Positions 12,392-24,620 of a DNA stretch of 64,000 nt are shown here, piece after piece. Below the pieces are notes generated by a model. That model worked only from the letters and a program-made list of their open reading frames with translations, was not told the DNA's origin and made no database searches. Where the stretch lies: the NCBI RefSeq assembly GCF_037176765.1, contig NC_090024.1:195234278-195298277 (forward strand), given 5' to 3'. The position numbers and the translations under genes were made by a program. The DNA comes from Anolis sagrei (Eukaryota; Chordata; Lepidosauria; Squamata; Anolidae). Position 1 is the first letter of the stretch; each line of letters opens with the position of its first letter.

Positions 12392-13490
12392 TTTGTTTTT
12401 ATACTCTGCTTCCACCTCTCCAAAGGGACTCGGGCAGTTTACATGGGGTCAGGCCCAACAGAGCAGTTAAAACATGTTGTTGTTGTTCATTAGTTCAGTC
12501 GTTTCCGACTCTTCGTGACCTTATGGACCAGCCCACACCAGAGCTCCCTGTCAGCTGTCACCACCCCCAGCTCCTTCAAGGTCAATCTAGTCACTTCAAG
12601 GATGCCATCCATCCGTCTTGCCTGTGGCCGGCCCCTCTTCCTTTTTCCTTCCATTTTCCCCAGCATCATTGTCTTCTCTTAGCTTTCCTTTCTTCTCATG
12701 ATGTGGCCAAAGTACTTCATCTTGGCCTCTACTATCCTTCCCTCCAATGAGCAGTCGGGCTTTATTTCCTGAAGTATGGAATGGTTGGATCTTCTGGCAG
12801 TCCAAGGCACTCTCAGAACTTTCCTCCAACACCACAGTTCTATCTTCCTTCGCTCAGCCTTCCCTATGGTCCAGCTCCCACATCCGTAGGTGACTATGGG
12901 GAATACCACTGCTTTAACTATGTGGATCTTTGTTGCCAGTGTGATGTCTCTACTCTTCACTATTTTATCGAGATTGGTCATTGCTCTCCTCCCAAGAAGT
13001 AAGCATCTCCTGATTTCCTGGCTGCAGTTTGCATCTGCAGTAATCTTTGCACCTAGAAATACAAAGTCTGTCACTGCCTCCATGTTTTCTCCCTCTATTT
13101 GCCAGTTATCCATCATTCTTGTTGCCATAATCTTGGTTTTTTTGATGTTTAGCTGCAATTCAGCTTTTGCGCTTTCTTCTTTCACCTTGATTAGAAGGCT
13201 CCTCAGCTCCTCCTCACTTTCGGCCATCAAAGTAGTGTCATCTGTATATCTAAGGTTGTTAATGTTTCTTCCAGCAATTTTTACTCCAGCCTATCATTCA
13301 TCAAGCCCCGCACATTGCTTGATGTGTTCTGCATACATGTTGAATAGGTTGGGTGAAAGTTAAAACATAATTACATTAAAATGTAAAACAACAATATAAA
13401 ACAAAACAAAGTAAGAACAACAACATTATAACAAAATATAAACCAATGATCAAACCAATAACCAATAGAAAATTGGTCATGGGTGGGCAG
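12392..13490 (-). mobile_element. L2 LINE 3' end split by BovB
   Basis: 12392-12475 is an L2-like 3' end next to an (AAC)n run, and the L2 A-rich 3' UTR continues at 13358-13490. The BovB at 12476-13357 interrupts it. Confidence 0.65.
12476..13357 (-). mobile_element. BovB (RTE) LINE, 882-bp 3' part
   Basis: The reverse strand encodes the BovB RT C-terminus: RYTDDTTLMAESEEELRS, KTKIMATRMMDNWQIEGE, FVFLGAKITADANCSQEIRR, WTARRSNHSILQEIKP, MKYFGHIMRR. A few lesions break it near the 3' end. It is flanked by the perfect 11-bp duplication AGTTAAAACAT (12465-12475 and 13358-13368). It sits inside an L2 3' end. Confidence 0.95.
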
Positions 13491-13494
13491 ATGA

Positions 13495-14600
13495 CATAAA
13501 GTGGACTTGCATCACTGGAGCTTTCAGTGGACAACATTTTGCTATTGCTGTGTTTGATACATACAGCTACAAGAACACCTCAGTTAGCAAGGCCTCTGAC
13601 AAAGAAGCTTGTTTTTACAAAATCTTCTCATTCCTGTCCAGCCCCTTTTCCTCATCCTTGCAGCATTAGGAGCTTGGTGAAGAATGGCTAGAGAGACAAA
13701 GATTTTCAATATACGGTTGCAGCAATATATCTATTATAAGTAATACAATGATGCTGAAGGTGGAGAAAAAAGCCAGATTTTACTCTAGCCAATCCTGTTG
13801 TAGCTGTGTGTGCCCACAAACAATAGGGAAGATAAACAGCAGTTCCTTCCAGAATCCTTTACTGACTGTGCATAAAACGGAAGTGATAAGCTTCCCTAAT
13901 CAGCTCTCCGTCACCCACAATGTTAAAAAAGAAAAGAAAATAGGTCCATAACTTTAGCCACCAACATGGAAATCATAAGAAAGGCAGAAGTTGGTGAAAA
14001 AAGAAATGGTCCCTGGATACATTTTCATAGAAGCTTTCAAGTGGTGTCCAGAAGGCTGAAAATGTTTTTGTTTACTTATGCAAGACTTACTTGACCTGGT
14101 TATATCATTTCACATGTGTGTATTGTTAGTTTGGATTGAAAAGTTTGCCAAAATATACTTCTCTTCTTTTGTGTGTGGTAAGAACCTATCCCCATTCTTT
14201 CTATGTTATTTATGGCTGTGGTCCCAAAGTTTAAGTTAAAGACGTAAATGCTAGGAACACATCTACTTTTTAAAATTCAGGTATACCTGTACACCATTAA
14301 GTAAGAATATAATTCAAGTCCCAATCTGTTTGTTTAAGTACAACAAATGTGCAAAATGTCTCAAATATCTGTGCTCTAGAATAGCCAGGAACAAATGTAA
14401 TTGGAGCAGGATATGAGAAGTTTGCATAATTTATTTGTTCACATTAGTATCCTGCTTTTCTTCCAGTGAACTCAAAGTGACTGTGTATCCTTTCTCTCCA
14501 CTTGATCCTAGCAAGAACCCCATGAGGTAGGTCAGGTTAAGAGAGAAAAAGACTGCCAAAAAAGCCACAATGAGTTGTGAAGCTAGATATTCTGAGTCCC
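13495..14600. other. No gene seen
   Basis: Unique-looking DNA. A weak L2-like tail may lie at 14430-14560. Confidence 0.4.
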
Positions 14601-14604
14601 AGGG

Positions 14605-14855
14605 CACATCTACAAGGTAGAATTAACTGCCATTAGTTCCATTTTACTGCCATTAATTCCACTTTAACTGCCATGACTCAGTCAATGCTATGGAATCATG
14701 GAAGCTGTAGTTTTAAAATTTCTTTAACTTGCTCTAGCAAAGCATGCTGTTGTCTCACTAAACTAGAAATACAAGGATTCCAGAGTATTGCATTACGGCA
14801 TTTAAAGTGTTGTCAAAATGCATTAATTCTACAATGTAGATGAACTCCCATCTAG
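14605..14855. mobile_element. Palindromic MITE (CATCTACA...GTAGATG type)
   Basis: Arms GCACATCTACAAGGTAGAAT and ATTCTACAATGTAGATGAAC, with the recurring core CAATGCTATGGAATCATGG. The same family occurs at 47690-47850, 51908-52098 and 53995-54175, and interrupted at 50891-51750. Confidence 0.75.
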
Positions 14856-15479
14856 TTCTCCAAACACCACACCAGTTTCTTGATAGATATTTCTTGTATT
14901 ATGATCCCTAACAATAACAAATATTTCAGTGGCTTCAAAAAAGCCATCTAATATAATCTGATCTTCTCAACCTACTTTGGTTTTCATTTTAGAGTTTTGT
15001 ACACTTTCTCTGATAAGGAAACATTGTGTGAACAAAAGCTTATTTTGCCCCCTCCTTTCTACCTTGGTTTTTCTGCTTAACAGTGTTGTGCTTATGTTTT
15101 CCTTTGGATTTTTTTCCATTGAAGGCATGCATGTGGAAAGTGTTACATCAGACCTGGAAAAAAACAGCATGGGATTTTCAGGAAAGATCTGCAAACATAA
15201 TACCGGATTCTTGAAAGCATGCCGTACTTCAGTATGTTGAGCAATGTTCCCAGAAACATCTCTGTAGAAAGAACAGGTAGTTGTTGATTTGTCTGTGTAG
15301 TTTGATGTTCCATTGAGATGACTTTGATGGGTAACAGTCATTCTCCACAAATATTTCCCACTTCTATGACTATCAGCCATGGGATAGTAAAGTCCCATAG
15401 AACAGAGATAGTGAACATTTGCTCCCTAAATTGTTGAATTCCAGCTCTCTTCAGCCCAGCCACGTGAGTAATGAACACT

Positions 15480-15670
15480 GGTGAGGCAGCTGTGTCAGCG
15501 GGAGATTGAGCGTGAGATCAACAGCAGTCAAAAGCAATCTCTATCCTTGTAGGGATTCCAGGTTCAAGTCCCTGCCTGTTGAGATGTTAACTTACCAAGT
15601 GACCTTAAGCCAGTTTCATTCTCTCACCTCATGAGTTTGTTATGAGAATACAATGGGAGGAGGAGAATCT
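15480..15670 (+). mobile_element. Degenerate tRNA-derived SINE
   Basis: A B-box-like CAGGTTCAAGTCCCTGCC is followed by AAGTGACCTTAAGCCAGTTT and a GAGGA-rich end, the layout of a widespread squamate SINE. Boundaries are approximate. Confidence 0.45.
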
Positions 15671-15889
15671 GTCTTCCTGATTTCATCTTATTGATGATGA
15701 GCTGCAAATATAAGAGAGAAACATCTGCAGTCTTATACGCCCGCCACCTCTTTTCTATAGAAAGGATTACATGCTTGCCCTCTTCATAAGGTAAATTAGT
15801 TTTCTGGAGTCATATCAAATCATCACTACCATTTTAACCTGGTTGTCATTTTCATAGGGCTATGACTGTCTACCTTTAGATCTGGAATG

Positions 15890-16320
15890 GTGATGAGTTG
15901 GAAGAGACCACCAGGACCATCCAGTCCAACCCCCTGTCATGCAGGAACAAATAAAGCACTCCCAACAGATGGTTATCCAGCCTCTGTTTAAAAACCTCAA
16001 GAGGGGGAGACTCAGCTCTTCCAGACAGGCCCTGTATCCTGGGATCTGATCCTAGGTTTTCTGTTTATCCCAGATTCCCTGGCAGTATGGACTCATATAA
16101 TCCAGTTCAAAGCAGAAAAACTAGGATCCGATCCTGGGATATAGGGCCTGTCTGGAAGGTGTCTCTACCACACTCCTGGGCACCATATTCCATTGTTGAA
16201 CAGCTCTAGCTGTCATTAAGTTCTTCCTAATCGTTAAGTAGAATCTCTTTTCCTGCAGTTTGAATCTATTGCTCCATGCCCTAGTCTCTACACCACAGAA
16301 AACAAGCTTGCTTCAAATAG
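15890..16320 (-). mobile_element. CR1 LINE 3' fragment interrupted by a MITE
   Basis: The left part (15890-16012) is the CR1 3' UTR and the right part (16164-16320) is the ORF2 end. Between them lies a palindromic MITE (16016-16163). The CR1 is older than the copy at 31815. Confidence 0.85.
16016..16163. mobile_element. Palindromic MITE inside a CR1
   Basis: Arms CTTCCAGACAGGCCCTGTAT and ATATAGGGCCTGTCTGGAAG with the core GGCAGTATGGACTCATATAA. The host CR1 continues on both sides. Confidence 0.8.
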
Positions 16321-16489
16321 CAAAGTTACATGGATGTCCTAACTTGCCATGTAAATTTAGCCTATTTATGCATGTACAGGTTGAATATCCCTTATTTGAA
16401 ATGCTTGGGAGCAGAGGTTCTTTGGATTCAATATATTTTCCAGACTTTGGAGTATCTATATTTGTGCATATGTACATACATTGCTGAGG

Positions 16490-16820
16490 GCCCCCTGGTG
16501 GTGCAGCGGGTTAAACCACTGAGCTGCTGAACTTGCTGACCAAAAGATTGGCAGTTCGAATCAGTGGAGCGGGCTGAGCTCCCACTGTTAAGCCCAGCTT
16601 CTGCCAACTTAGCAGTTTGAAACATGCAAATGTGCGTACATCAGTAGGTACCACTCCGGCGGGAAGGTAACGGTGCTCCATGCAGTCATGCTGGCCACAT
16701 GACCTTGGAGCATCTATGGATAACACCGGCTCTTCAGCTTAGAAATGGAGATGAGCACCACCCCCCAGAGTCAAACACGACTAGACTTAATGTCAGGAGA
16801 AATCTTTATCTTTACCTTTA
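16490..16820 (+). mobile_element. tRNA-derived SINE with BovB-like tail (Sauria type)
   Basis: Head CCCCTGGTGGTGCAGCGGG, body with TTCTGCCAACTTAGCAGTTT, and 3' end GAGTCAAACACGACTAGACT. The tail resembles the BovB 3' terminus, as described for Sauria-type SINEs. Confidence 0.8.
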
Positions 16821-17142
16821 CGTACATACTGAGATCTCTCATAGATGGTAATCAAGGTTAAACACGGAATTGATTTATGTTCCATATATATCTCATGCAT
16901 ATAGCCCAAAGGTAATTTTATGCTCTATTTAAAATAATTTTGTGCATGAACCAACGTTTGTATGCATTGAACCACCATCCGGAAACAAAAGTGTCAGTAT
17001 CTCAGTCTCCAATATGGACAATTTCAAATTGTGGGTTGTTTTGGATTTTGACATTCTGGATAAGGGATACTCAACCCACAGTATACCTAACATGCTATGT
17101 AGTCAGAGTTCATTTCCCCATGCAATATACTACAACATATTT

Positions 17143-17162
17143 GGGGGGGGGGGGGGGGGGGG
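17143..17162 (+). repeat. G20 homopolymer
   Basis: Other long G runs: 22618-22633, 23581-23593, 39571-39586. Confidence 0.95.
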
Positions 17163-17164
17163 CT

Positions 17165-17990
17165 TCTTTGAATATAAATATGAGAAAATATGGCAGAAAG
17201 TTAAGAAGGGTGGTTGCTAAGCAACTATTGCTCCTTTGCAATACTGCATTCACTCTTCCCAACACCCTGAACTCCCGTTAAACTGTTTCCACCAGCCCAG
17301 CTGCCAACTTTGGTATTTCACAAATGATTCTCTTTCGTGCTAGAGTGGTAATGCTTTAGGTCTGTCACAGGCAACCCCTAACCACTGTAATAATAACTTT
17401 TTAGGTCTTTAATATGAAAATAATATTTTAAAACTTTTATTATAGTTCACAATTATATCCCAAAATGCTTTAAAAACAGATTATTTCATTTTGCTGCAAT
17501 AAGGAAAACACATAACAAATAAACAGATTACTCTGATTCGATCTGATCACAGATTCTATGGAATGTAGGTCCACAGAGCCCTACTTGCAAGTTTTTCTTC
17601 AAGACTATCTTCTCACAGATCAGCTCTGACTGTTCTTTGAGGAAACAATCATGACATCTTTTTCTCTTTGCTTTACTTTCTCACCTTCCATTTCTGATTC
17701 AATTCCAATTTTTATTCCAGCAGTCTTTCCACTCTTCAGTTTGGCTTCCATTTTCAGTTTAGACATAAACTAACTTTTAAGCCTGTCTCACATATTGTGA
17801 CAATTTTGCTTTCATATTCAGTTCTCTAAAACCCATTGTATTTCTCAGAAAAATCAAACTTGACCATTGAACATTAACCCCAGACAGATCAAGAAAAATA
17901 ATATAAAGCAACCCATACATATTGAAACATATGTCAATAAAAATACTATGAAGCAACCATACATATCAATATAAAGTAACATAAAGCACT
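17165..17990. other. No gene seen
   Basis: AT-rich unique-looking DNA between a G20 run and a hAT MITE. Confidence 0.5.
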
Positions 17991-17999
17991 GTTCCTTTC

Positions 18000-18352
18000 C
18001 ATCATTTACCCGGCCCTTGCTCAGGATCAACCTAAGTCTGAATGGATTTGAAAACACACAATGACAACGAAAACAATAACAACAACAACAATCCTATCTC
18101 ATCAGCCAAAAACAGGCCCACACTTCCCACTGAAATACTAAGTTTATATTTGTTAAAGTTGTTCTTCATTTTAATTATTGTATTGTTTTAAAGTGGTTTT
18201 TTTTTTTTTTTGCACTACAAATAAGATATGTAAAGTGTACATAGGAATTCATTCATGGTTGTTTTTTTTTTCAGATTATAATCTGGCCCTCCAACAGTTT
18301 GAGGGGCTGTGACCTGGCCCTCTGTTTAAAAAGTTTGAGGAACCCTGGTCTA
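18000..18352 (+). mobile_element. Older copy of the hAT MITE at 62026
   Basis: It shares long stretches with 62090-62386 (CCTATCTCATCAGC, GGCCCACACTTCCCA, CAACAGTTTGAGGGGCTGTG). The left terminus is missing and it carries two expanded T runs. Confidence 0.8.
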
Positions 18353-18359
18353 TATAGTA

Positions 18360-19190
18360 TGGATTGGACTGTATGGATCACAACTCCTATCAACCTTAAC
18401 CAGCATAGCCAATGCTGAGTAATGCTGTTAGTTGCTGTAACATCTAGACAACTAGAGGTATCCTAACATGGTTATAGACCATAAACATAAAAGCTGTTAT
18501 GAGAGGATGGCAATGGAATAGCTTTGTCTCACTGAATGTGGTGGATACTGAAGCAAGATGGATATAGATGTTAGGAACTGGTCCATTTGGTCTATCTGTG
18601 TTTTAATATTCATAGCTCTTCTGATAATTTGAAGAACTGTCTGCATACAAAAAAGGTGAAAAAATCAGATGGACTAATACAATTAAGCATCTTCCTCCAG
18701 GTTAAGCTCTAGTGGGATACTAATATACACTCTCACAGGATTAAGCCTTTGACAATTGTTTCTTTGTTCCTACAGTAGCTGCATTTTTGGTTAGCCAAGG
18801 TTTGTGATAAACAATGACACTGTTGATTTATTATCTACTTCTTGGTTCCCAAGGATACCATGTATGTTGCATTCTACAATATGCTATTTCTAACCTAAAG
18901 GTGAATGCTTCAAAATATCACTGTCTCTTTTGTTTTCCACGGGTATTTATCTTTCCTCCTGTACATAATTTTTATTTCAAGTAGCTTCCAGATAATAAAT
19001 CTCACCTTTTTCTTCTAATGCAGAATACCTCATGGTTCTCCCCCTCCCTGCAATCTGAATATATTTTGTAACTCAGTCTTTTCTAGCAACGTCTTCAGCA
19101 AATCAAAGTAAAATGCCTGTAGCTTTCATTCCTCAAGCTTTGAAAGATCTATCCATCTGGGGATTTGGGAAGGTTTAACTGAATGATCCT
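18360..19190. other. No gene seen
   Basis: Unique-looking DNA with no exon or repeat signature recognised. Confidence 0.5.
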
Positions 19191-19344
19191 GGGGAAGGCA
19201 AAACCGAAACCCCTTTGAACAAATCTTGCTGAGAAAGTCCTGTGAAAGGGTCACCTTAGGGTTGCCAAAAGTTGAAAACAACTTGAAAGTACAAAACTAC
19301 AGCAAACTGATCCAGTAGCATTTCCTGACATGCTGCACGAATAA

Positions 19345-19560
19345 GCCACATCTATATAAATAAAAATGTTCATTTGTGGGATTAACATAACTCAAAAACC
19401 ACTGGACGAATTGACAGTAAATTTGGACACTACACCCCTAACAGACCAACGAGTGACTGTCACTCATAATCCCCTCCCAACAAACAGCAGAAAGGGCTTA
19501 AACACCCAAAAAAGCTGTTCAAAAATGACAGCTCCCAGCATTCCCTAGACCAGGCCCTTT
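19345..19560 (+). mobile_element. Helitron-like 5' remnant
   Basis: TCTATATAAATAAAAATGTT followed by AACTCAAAAACCACTGGACG resembles the 5' region of lizard Helitrons. No matching 3' hairpin end was found; GATA-type and GGAA-type simple repeats follow (19680-19880). Confidence 0.35.
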
Positions 19561-20109
19561 AGGGGAGGAGGATGCTCCAAATACACTGCTTACAAACTGC
19601 AAGCTTACATCTCCTTGGATTTCTTTGAGAACACCCCAATCCATACAAATTTTCTATTTCTGGACTGCAACTTCCAGCAATCCTCCAGATAGATAAGATA
19701 TATAGATTAGATAGCGATAGATAGTAGGGAGATAGATCAATCAATCAGGAGGACTGCTGGGAGTTGCTATTCAATAATAGGTAGAGAAGAAAGAAAAGAG
19801 AAAAAGAAAAAGGGAGAGGAAGGAAAGAGGTAGAGAAGGAAGGAAGGAAGGAAGAAAGGAAAAGGAAGGAATGGAGAGATAGTACAAAGGCACAGTTTGT
19901 AAACACCCAACAATACACAGTATATTCCTAAACATAACACTATAAGTTGTACATTGGAGCTGCTAAAGTGAAAACCCAGGTTCTTTTAAGTGTGATGTAC
20001 CTCGCCAAGATACAAATCCTAGGATTCCATAGCATTGAGCCATGGCAGTTAAAGTGCTGTCACACTGCATTAATTCTATAGAATTCTATAGAATTAGTTC
20101 CCTCTTGTG

Positions 20110-20320
20110 GAATCCTGTTATTTGTATTTATTTACTTACCCTATTTATACCCCGCCTTTCTCTATCCCGAAGGCGACACAAGGTGGTTCACATGTGGCAT
20201 TTATTCAGTGCCTTGCAACATTAAAAACGTAAATAGAATTCTCTAATAGAAAGCACCAGTGTTTTATCGGTCCTAGGACTACAAAGGTATATAAAATAAC
20301 AAAATACATAAATAAAATGC
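20110..20320 (-). mobile_element. L2 LINE 3' end inside a MITE
   Basis: The hallmark reads CCCCGCCTTTCTCTATCCCG on the plus strand, then an A-rich 3' UTR. MITE arms lie on both sides (about 19985-20100 and 20325-20402). Confidence 0.6.
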
Positions 20321-21414
20321 AAGCCCTGGAATTCAGTGGGCAGAGCCATGGCAGTTTAAAGTGGAATTATAGGGCTGTAATCACGTAGTGTGGAAGCGCC
20401 CATATACATGGGACGCTCTTATGACTATGATCACCAAGATAGATGTCTATCTTGAGACAGTCTGCCAACCCAGTTATAGCTCTCATCCACTGCTGCAATG
20501 AAGACTTTTCAAAGTGATGGATGGGAGTTTCAAACATTTGTAGTTAGTGTGTTAGTTGATAATTGTGGATATTAATGGGAAAAGCTAACATGTAATGTTT
20601 ATTGAAAGGGTGTTTTCTTTGTTTATAATGTTTTACAGCACTGACAGCAGTCAAGCTGACATAGTTTAGACGTGACTGGATTGTAACTTCAGTGCAGTGA
20701 CACATCTCTCTTTCTCTTCTCCTTTAGTTTCCTTTAAACAATATCAGCTATACTGTATTAAGAGTGACCATTAGTTATCCCTTCATTCTATGGAGCTTCA
20801 CAAATGCTCACAAGGGTTACAAAAAACTTTGGCAAACAAGAGAGCCATTGGCACATCATGACCTTGTCCCAACCTCTCATCCCATGCCTTTAAATACAAA
20901 CAACACGTCATAAATCTTTAGTCAACAGTATGCAGAATGCAGGGAAGACTTTGTTTTGGGAAGGTGCCATTTGGCTGATGTTATATATTTGTGGGCAACA
21001 ACTCATGGCAAGAAGAATTACCTGAACAAGACGAAGCATTTGCCTGCCAAGATAAAAGCAACAAACCTGTGTGACTGAATACATACTTTTGGGAGCTGAC
21101 ATGCCCAGACTTCACTCTGCCTATGGGAGCCTCTCCCATCTACTGCAAGGAGAAAAAGAAAGGGCCCAGGTGTTCTTGTCTGAAGATCCACACTCTTCGT
21201 AAGGTGTAGGTAAATCTCTGGCTAATGTTCTTGACAGAAAAAACAAACTGCCACAGGCCTTCAACAAAAATGACACTCAGAAACACAAAACCATGTACCT
21301 GCTTCACAAAGCAAAGGAAGGGGAAAGTTATATTTTGAAATGCAACTTCCAGAATCCCAATTTCAATAAGCATTACACGACCACTTCACTCTAGCAAGAT
21401 CTGAAGTTCAACCG

Positions 21415-21656
21415 AGGCCCCTTCTACACTATCCTTTTATCCCAGGATCTGATTTCAGGGGCTCTTCCACACAGCTGAATAAAATCCCACATTAGCTGCT
21501 TTGAACTGGAATATATGGCAGTGTGAACTCAGATAACCCAGTTCAAAGCAGATATTGTAGGATTTTCTGCCTTGATATTCTGGGTTATATGGCTCTGTGG
21601 AAGGGCCCCTGGTTATCTGCTTTGAACTGGGTTATTTGAGTCAGGGCAGTGTAGAA
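21415..21656. mobile_element. MITE nested inside a related MITE
   Basis: Outer element: GAGGCCCCTTCTACACTATC ... GGCAGTGTAGAAGG. Inner element (21456-21610): CAGGGGCTCTTCCACA ... TGTGGAAGGGCCCCTG, a hAT-like terminal pair. Confidence 0.75.
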
Positions 21657-21954
21657 GGTGTCTGAGACCTTTATTCCTCTGTGATCCAGACTTCTTCTTC
21701 CTGGCCTCAACACTGCCAACCAGAGGAGTGCCACAAATGGGGAGATTTTCCACTTGGAACCTAGCATGCTCCTTTTCCTCCAAAAATTCATGCTGAGCAT
21801 GTTGCTGGTTTCACTACACTAGCATCTGGACTGTGTAGTTCTTGGAGAAGAGAGTGTCATCTCAATGCTGGAGCTGCATTCAGGAACCACAGCTACAGGG
21901 ATTGGGATCCTTTAGTTTTGGGGGAGGGTTCTGTCTCCAATGATGTTTGGATCC

Positions 21955-22162
21955 TAGGTCCTTTCACACTACATAGTTATAGCTCTTTGGTTCCATTTTA
22001 ACTGCCATGACTGCATCCTATGGCTTCCTGGGGTTGGTAATTTGGTGAAGCAATAAACCTTTTTGATGAGAATTCTAAAAACGGCTCCTTAAAGTACAAA
22101 ACCCAGGATTCTATAGAATGAAATCATAGTTCTATAATAATGTATTGTGAAAGGTCCCCAGG
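21955..22162. mobile_element. Palindromic MITE (TTTCACACTACA type)
   Basis: Arms GGTCCTTTCACACTACATAG and a right arm ending TGTGAAAGGTCCCC; the core has CCCAGGATTCTATAGAATGA. Confidence 0.65.
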
Positions 22163-22617
22163 GACCTCTCCTATTGGAAAAGATGCAATTTTCCCATCCT
22201 CCGATTCCATATCTAGTTAATGCTGGACTCCCATGTCATGACAGATAGATTTCTAGCTCTATAAACAAATGGTCGGGCTGAGTGGAGAACAAATTAAAGC
22301 CAAAGAATTATATCATTACTGTCATCATCAACAACAAGAATATTTACTTAAAACTAATGCTCAACTCTTTTTTTGGCTAAATTACATAACCAAAAGTGAG
22401 GTTTACTTTAGATTTGATGGAGTGTTAGAATTGTAAACCTCAGATTGACAGAGGGCACAGCTTCCCAGCTGGCTTCATTCGCAAGGTCTTCAAAAGCTTC
22501 CCCTCCATTTTGAAGGCCTTGTTTAGTAGAGAAGCTGCTGCCTTGGCCTGATTGAGGGGCACTGCTTTCCCTTGCCTGTTGGCCATTCCAAGGCAAGCAG
22601 CAGGATGGCCAACAGAC

Positions 22618-22651
22618 GGGGGGGGGGGGGGGGTGTCAAACATTTCATTTT

Positions 22652-22696
<45 letters not shown>
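22618..22696 (+). repeat. G16 run followed by (AT)n
   Basis: G16 at 22618-22633, then (AT)20 at 22657-22696. Confidence 0.95.
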
Positions 22697-22698
<2 letters not shown>

Positions 22699-23053
22699 CA
22701 ATGCACATCTTCAAAATTGAGATGTGCATTTCAATTGATGGTATGTGATACTTGAGTAAATCTGGTCCTTAAAATTACTGCCACTAATAACAATACATTT
22801 TCTTAACGTTTTAGTTGCTGAAAGGCTTGAAAAAAAAGAATTTTAGGAATCATTTGAGTGAAAAGTGAGTCATATATGAAGATCTGAGAAAACATGTATT
22901 GATCACAGGCTGGAGTAGGGGGTTAAAACCAATAGGGAAATATACACATATAAGGACATGTTTTTAGAAGAAAACCAGCCAGGGTATATAGAAGTTAATG
23001 CATCCTTTATTTCATAGGGCTTGTAGGCTTTATGGAAGAAATATAACAATTGT

Positions 23054-23363
23054 TATAACTATAGCTTCAGGAAATAAAGCCCAACTGCTCACTGGAGGGA
23101 AGGGTATTAGAAGCAAAGATGAAGTACTTTGGCCACATACTGAGAAGACAGGAAACCTTAGAGAAGACAATGATGCCGAGGAAAATGGAAGGAAGAGGGA
23201 AGAGGGACGGACTAAGGGGAAAATTGATGGATGACATCCTTGAAGTGACTGGATTGACTCTGAAGGAGCTGAGGGTGGTGACGGCCGACAGGGAGCTCTG
23301 GTGTGGGCTGGTACAGAAGGTCACAAAGAGTCAGAAGCAACTGAATGAATAAACAACAACAAC
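23054..23363 (+). mobile_element. BovB (RTE) LINE, 310-bp 3' part
   Basis: It encodes MKYFGHILRRQETLEKTMMP then LEVTGLTLKELRVVTADREL and ends in (AAC)n. The perfect duplication ATAACAATTGT flanks it (23043-23053 and 23364-23374). Confidence 0.95.
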
Positions 23364-24059
23364 ATAACAATTGTACTTCATTTGTGCATTTTAAAAATAA
23401 ATCCTTGTTTTTTAACGTTCAGCAGCCATGTTCCGTTTTGGCTATCAGAGCAGGTAAACCTTGGTACCTGCAGAAAAAGGTATCAGTGTGATTGCTGCTG
23501 ATGTCATAAAACTCCTAACATCTTCATCAGAAAGGGGGAAGTAGTTACATTCCTCATTTAACTGCCTGAAGGAAAGGGATGGGGGGGGGGGGGTGAGCAT
23601 CTCATTCTCAGGTTAAAAGTGGTATGTTTCACCAATACAGCCTAATTACTACCCTACCGTCTCTTGACCATTTAACTGGTCAGACTAAGATAAATAGGCA
23701 GCAACTACAGAACTGTGAACTTTTTTTTCTTAAAACCATTTCTACAGCAAATCCTTGCAACTGCCGCCACCAGTTCCACTGGGTGACAGCAGATAGTGAC
23801 GTCAAATGGTCTGTTTCCAAATGTGTCTCAGAGGACCTAATAGTTTTACAGCTCACTAGGAAGGCCTGATTGTTGCTTTACTTCTTCACATCCTAAATCC
23901 AACTAGTTCCAACTGGAGTAAACCATTGAATCAATAAAACTTACATGATAGTCAAATTATCAAGATCTCATTTATTCAATGGGTTTGCTATAGTTGGGAC
24001 AAACAATTGAATAGAAGCCTGGTGTTGGAACCATGTAGCTCTTCAGATATTGTTGAAGA

Positions 24060-24620
24060 AAATGTGATTCATCTCTGCTAAAATCACGGGTTCTGGCAGA
24101 ATATAGAATAAGATACAGACAGGTTTGAAGGCAAAATCAGAGGTATTTATTCTCACTGGCTAGAAAGAATGTCAGCAGAGAAAGCACTCCAAATAAATGA
24201 CATACCTCAACTGTGAACACATGGGTTTATTTATAGCACATTTGACAGAAAGAAGAAGCAGTACAGAACAATTGAAATTTGCCAAGCTGGTTTCCCATTG
24301 GTCCTGAAGGGTACCATTTAGGATCTGCATCCTCATTGGAGGAGATACAAGTCTGTTTTTGTGCCAGTCGAAGGCGAGACAAGAGATCTAATAAACTGTC
24401 ATTAGCGGATTGAAGTCCTGTGTCTGTTGTGAGTCCTTCCCAGAAACTGGGTGCATCTGGGTGGAAGGCAGTTTGATGGGTGTCCTGATGGTCCAGTGCC
24501 AGCTAGACCAAGGAAATACCAGCTGGTGGACAAAAGATGTATGAGGCACAGTTACATACAATGGAGGATTCACAGAGATGTCTGGATAGGTGCTATAGAT
24601 GAGGCAACATTCCCAGGGCT
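24060..24620 (-). mobile_element. Possible solo LTR (fossil)
   Basis: On the minus strand a TATA-like GCTATAAATAAACCC (about 24240) is followed about 90 bases later by an AATAAATACC poly(A)-type signal (24147), the order expected in a retroviral-type LTR. No internal genes flank it. Ends are not resolved. Confidence 0.4.

Noticed and set aside
16942-17281. Frames of 92 and 113 codons around G20
   Set aside because: Two registers are open across a homopolymer; there is no similarity or splice support.
22523-22755. Frames across the (AT)n and G-run
   Set aside because: Repeating Tyr/Ile residues come from the dinucleotide repeat.
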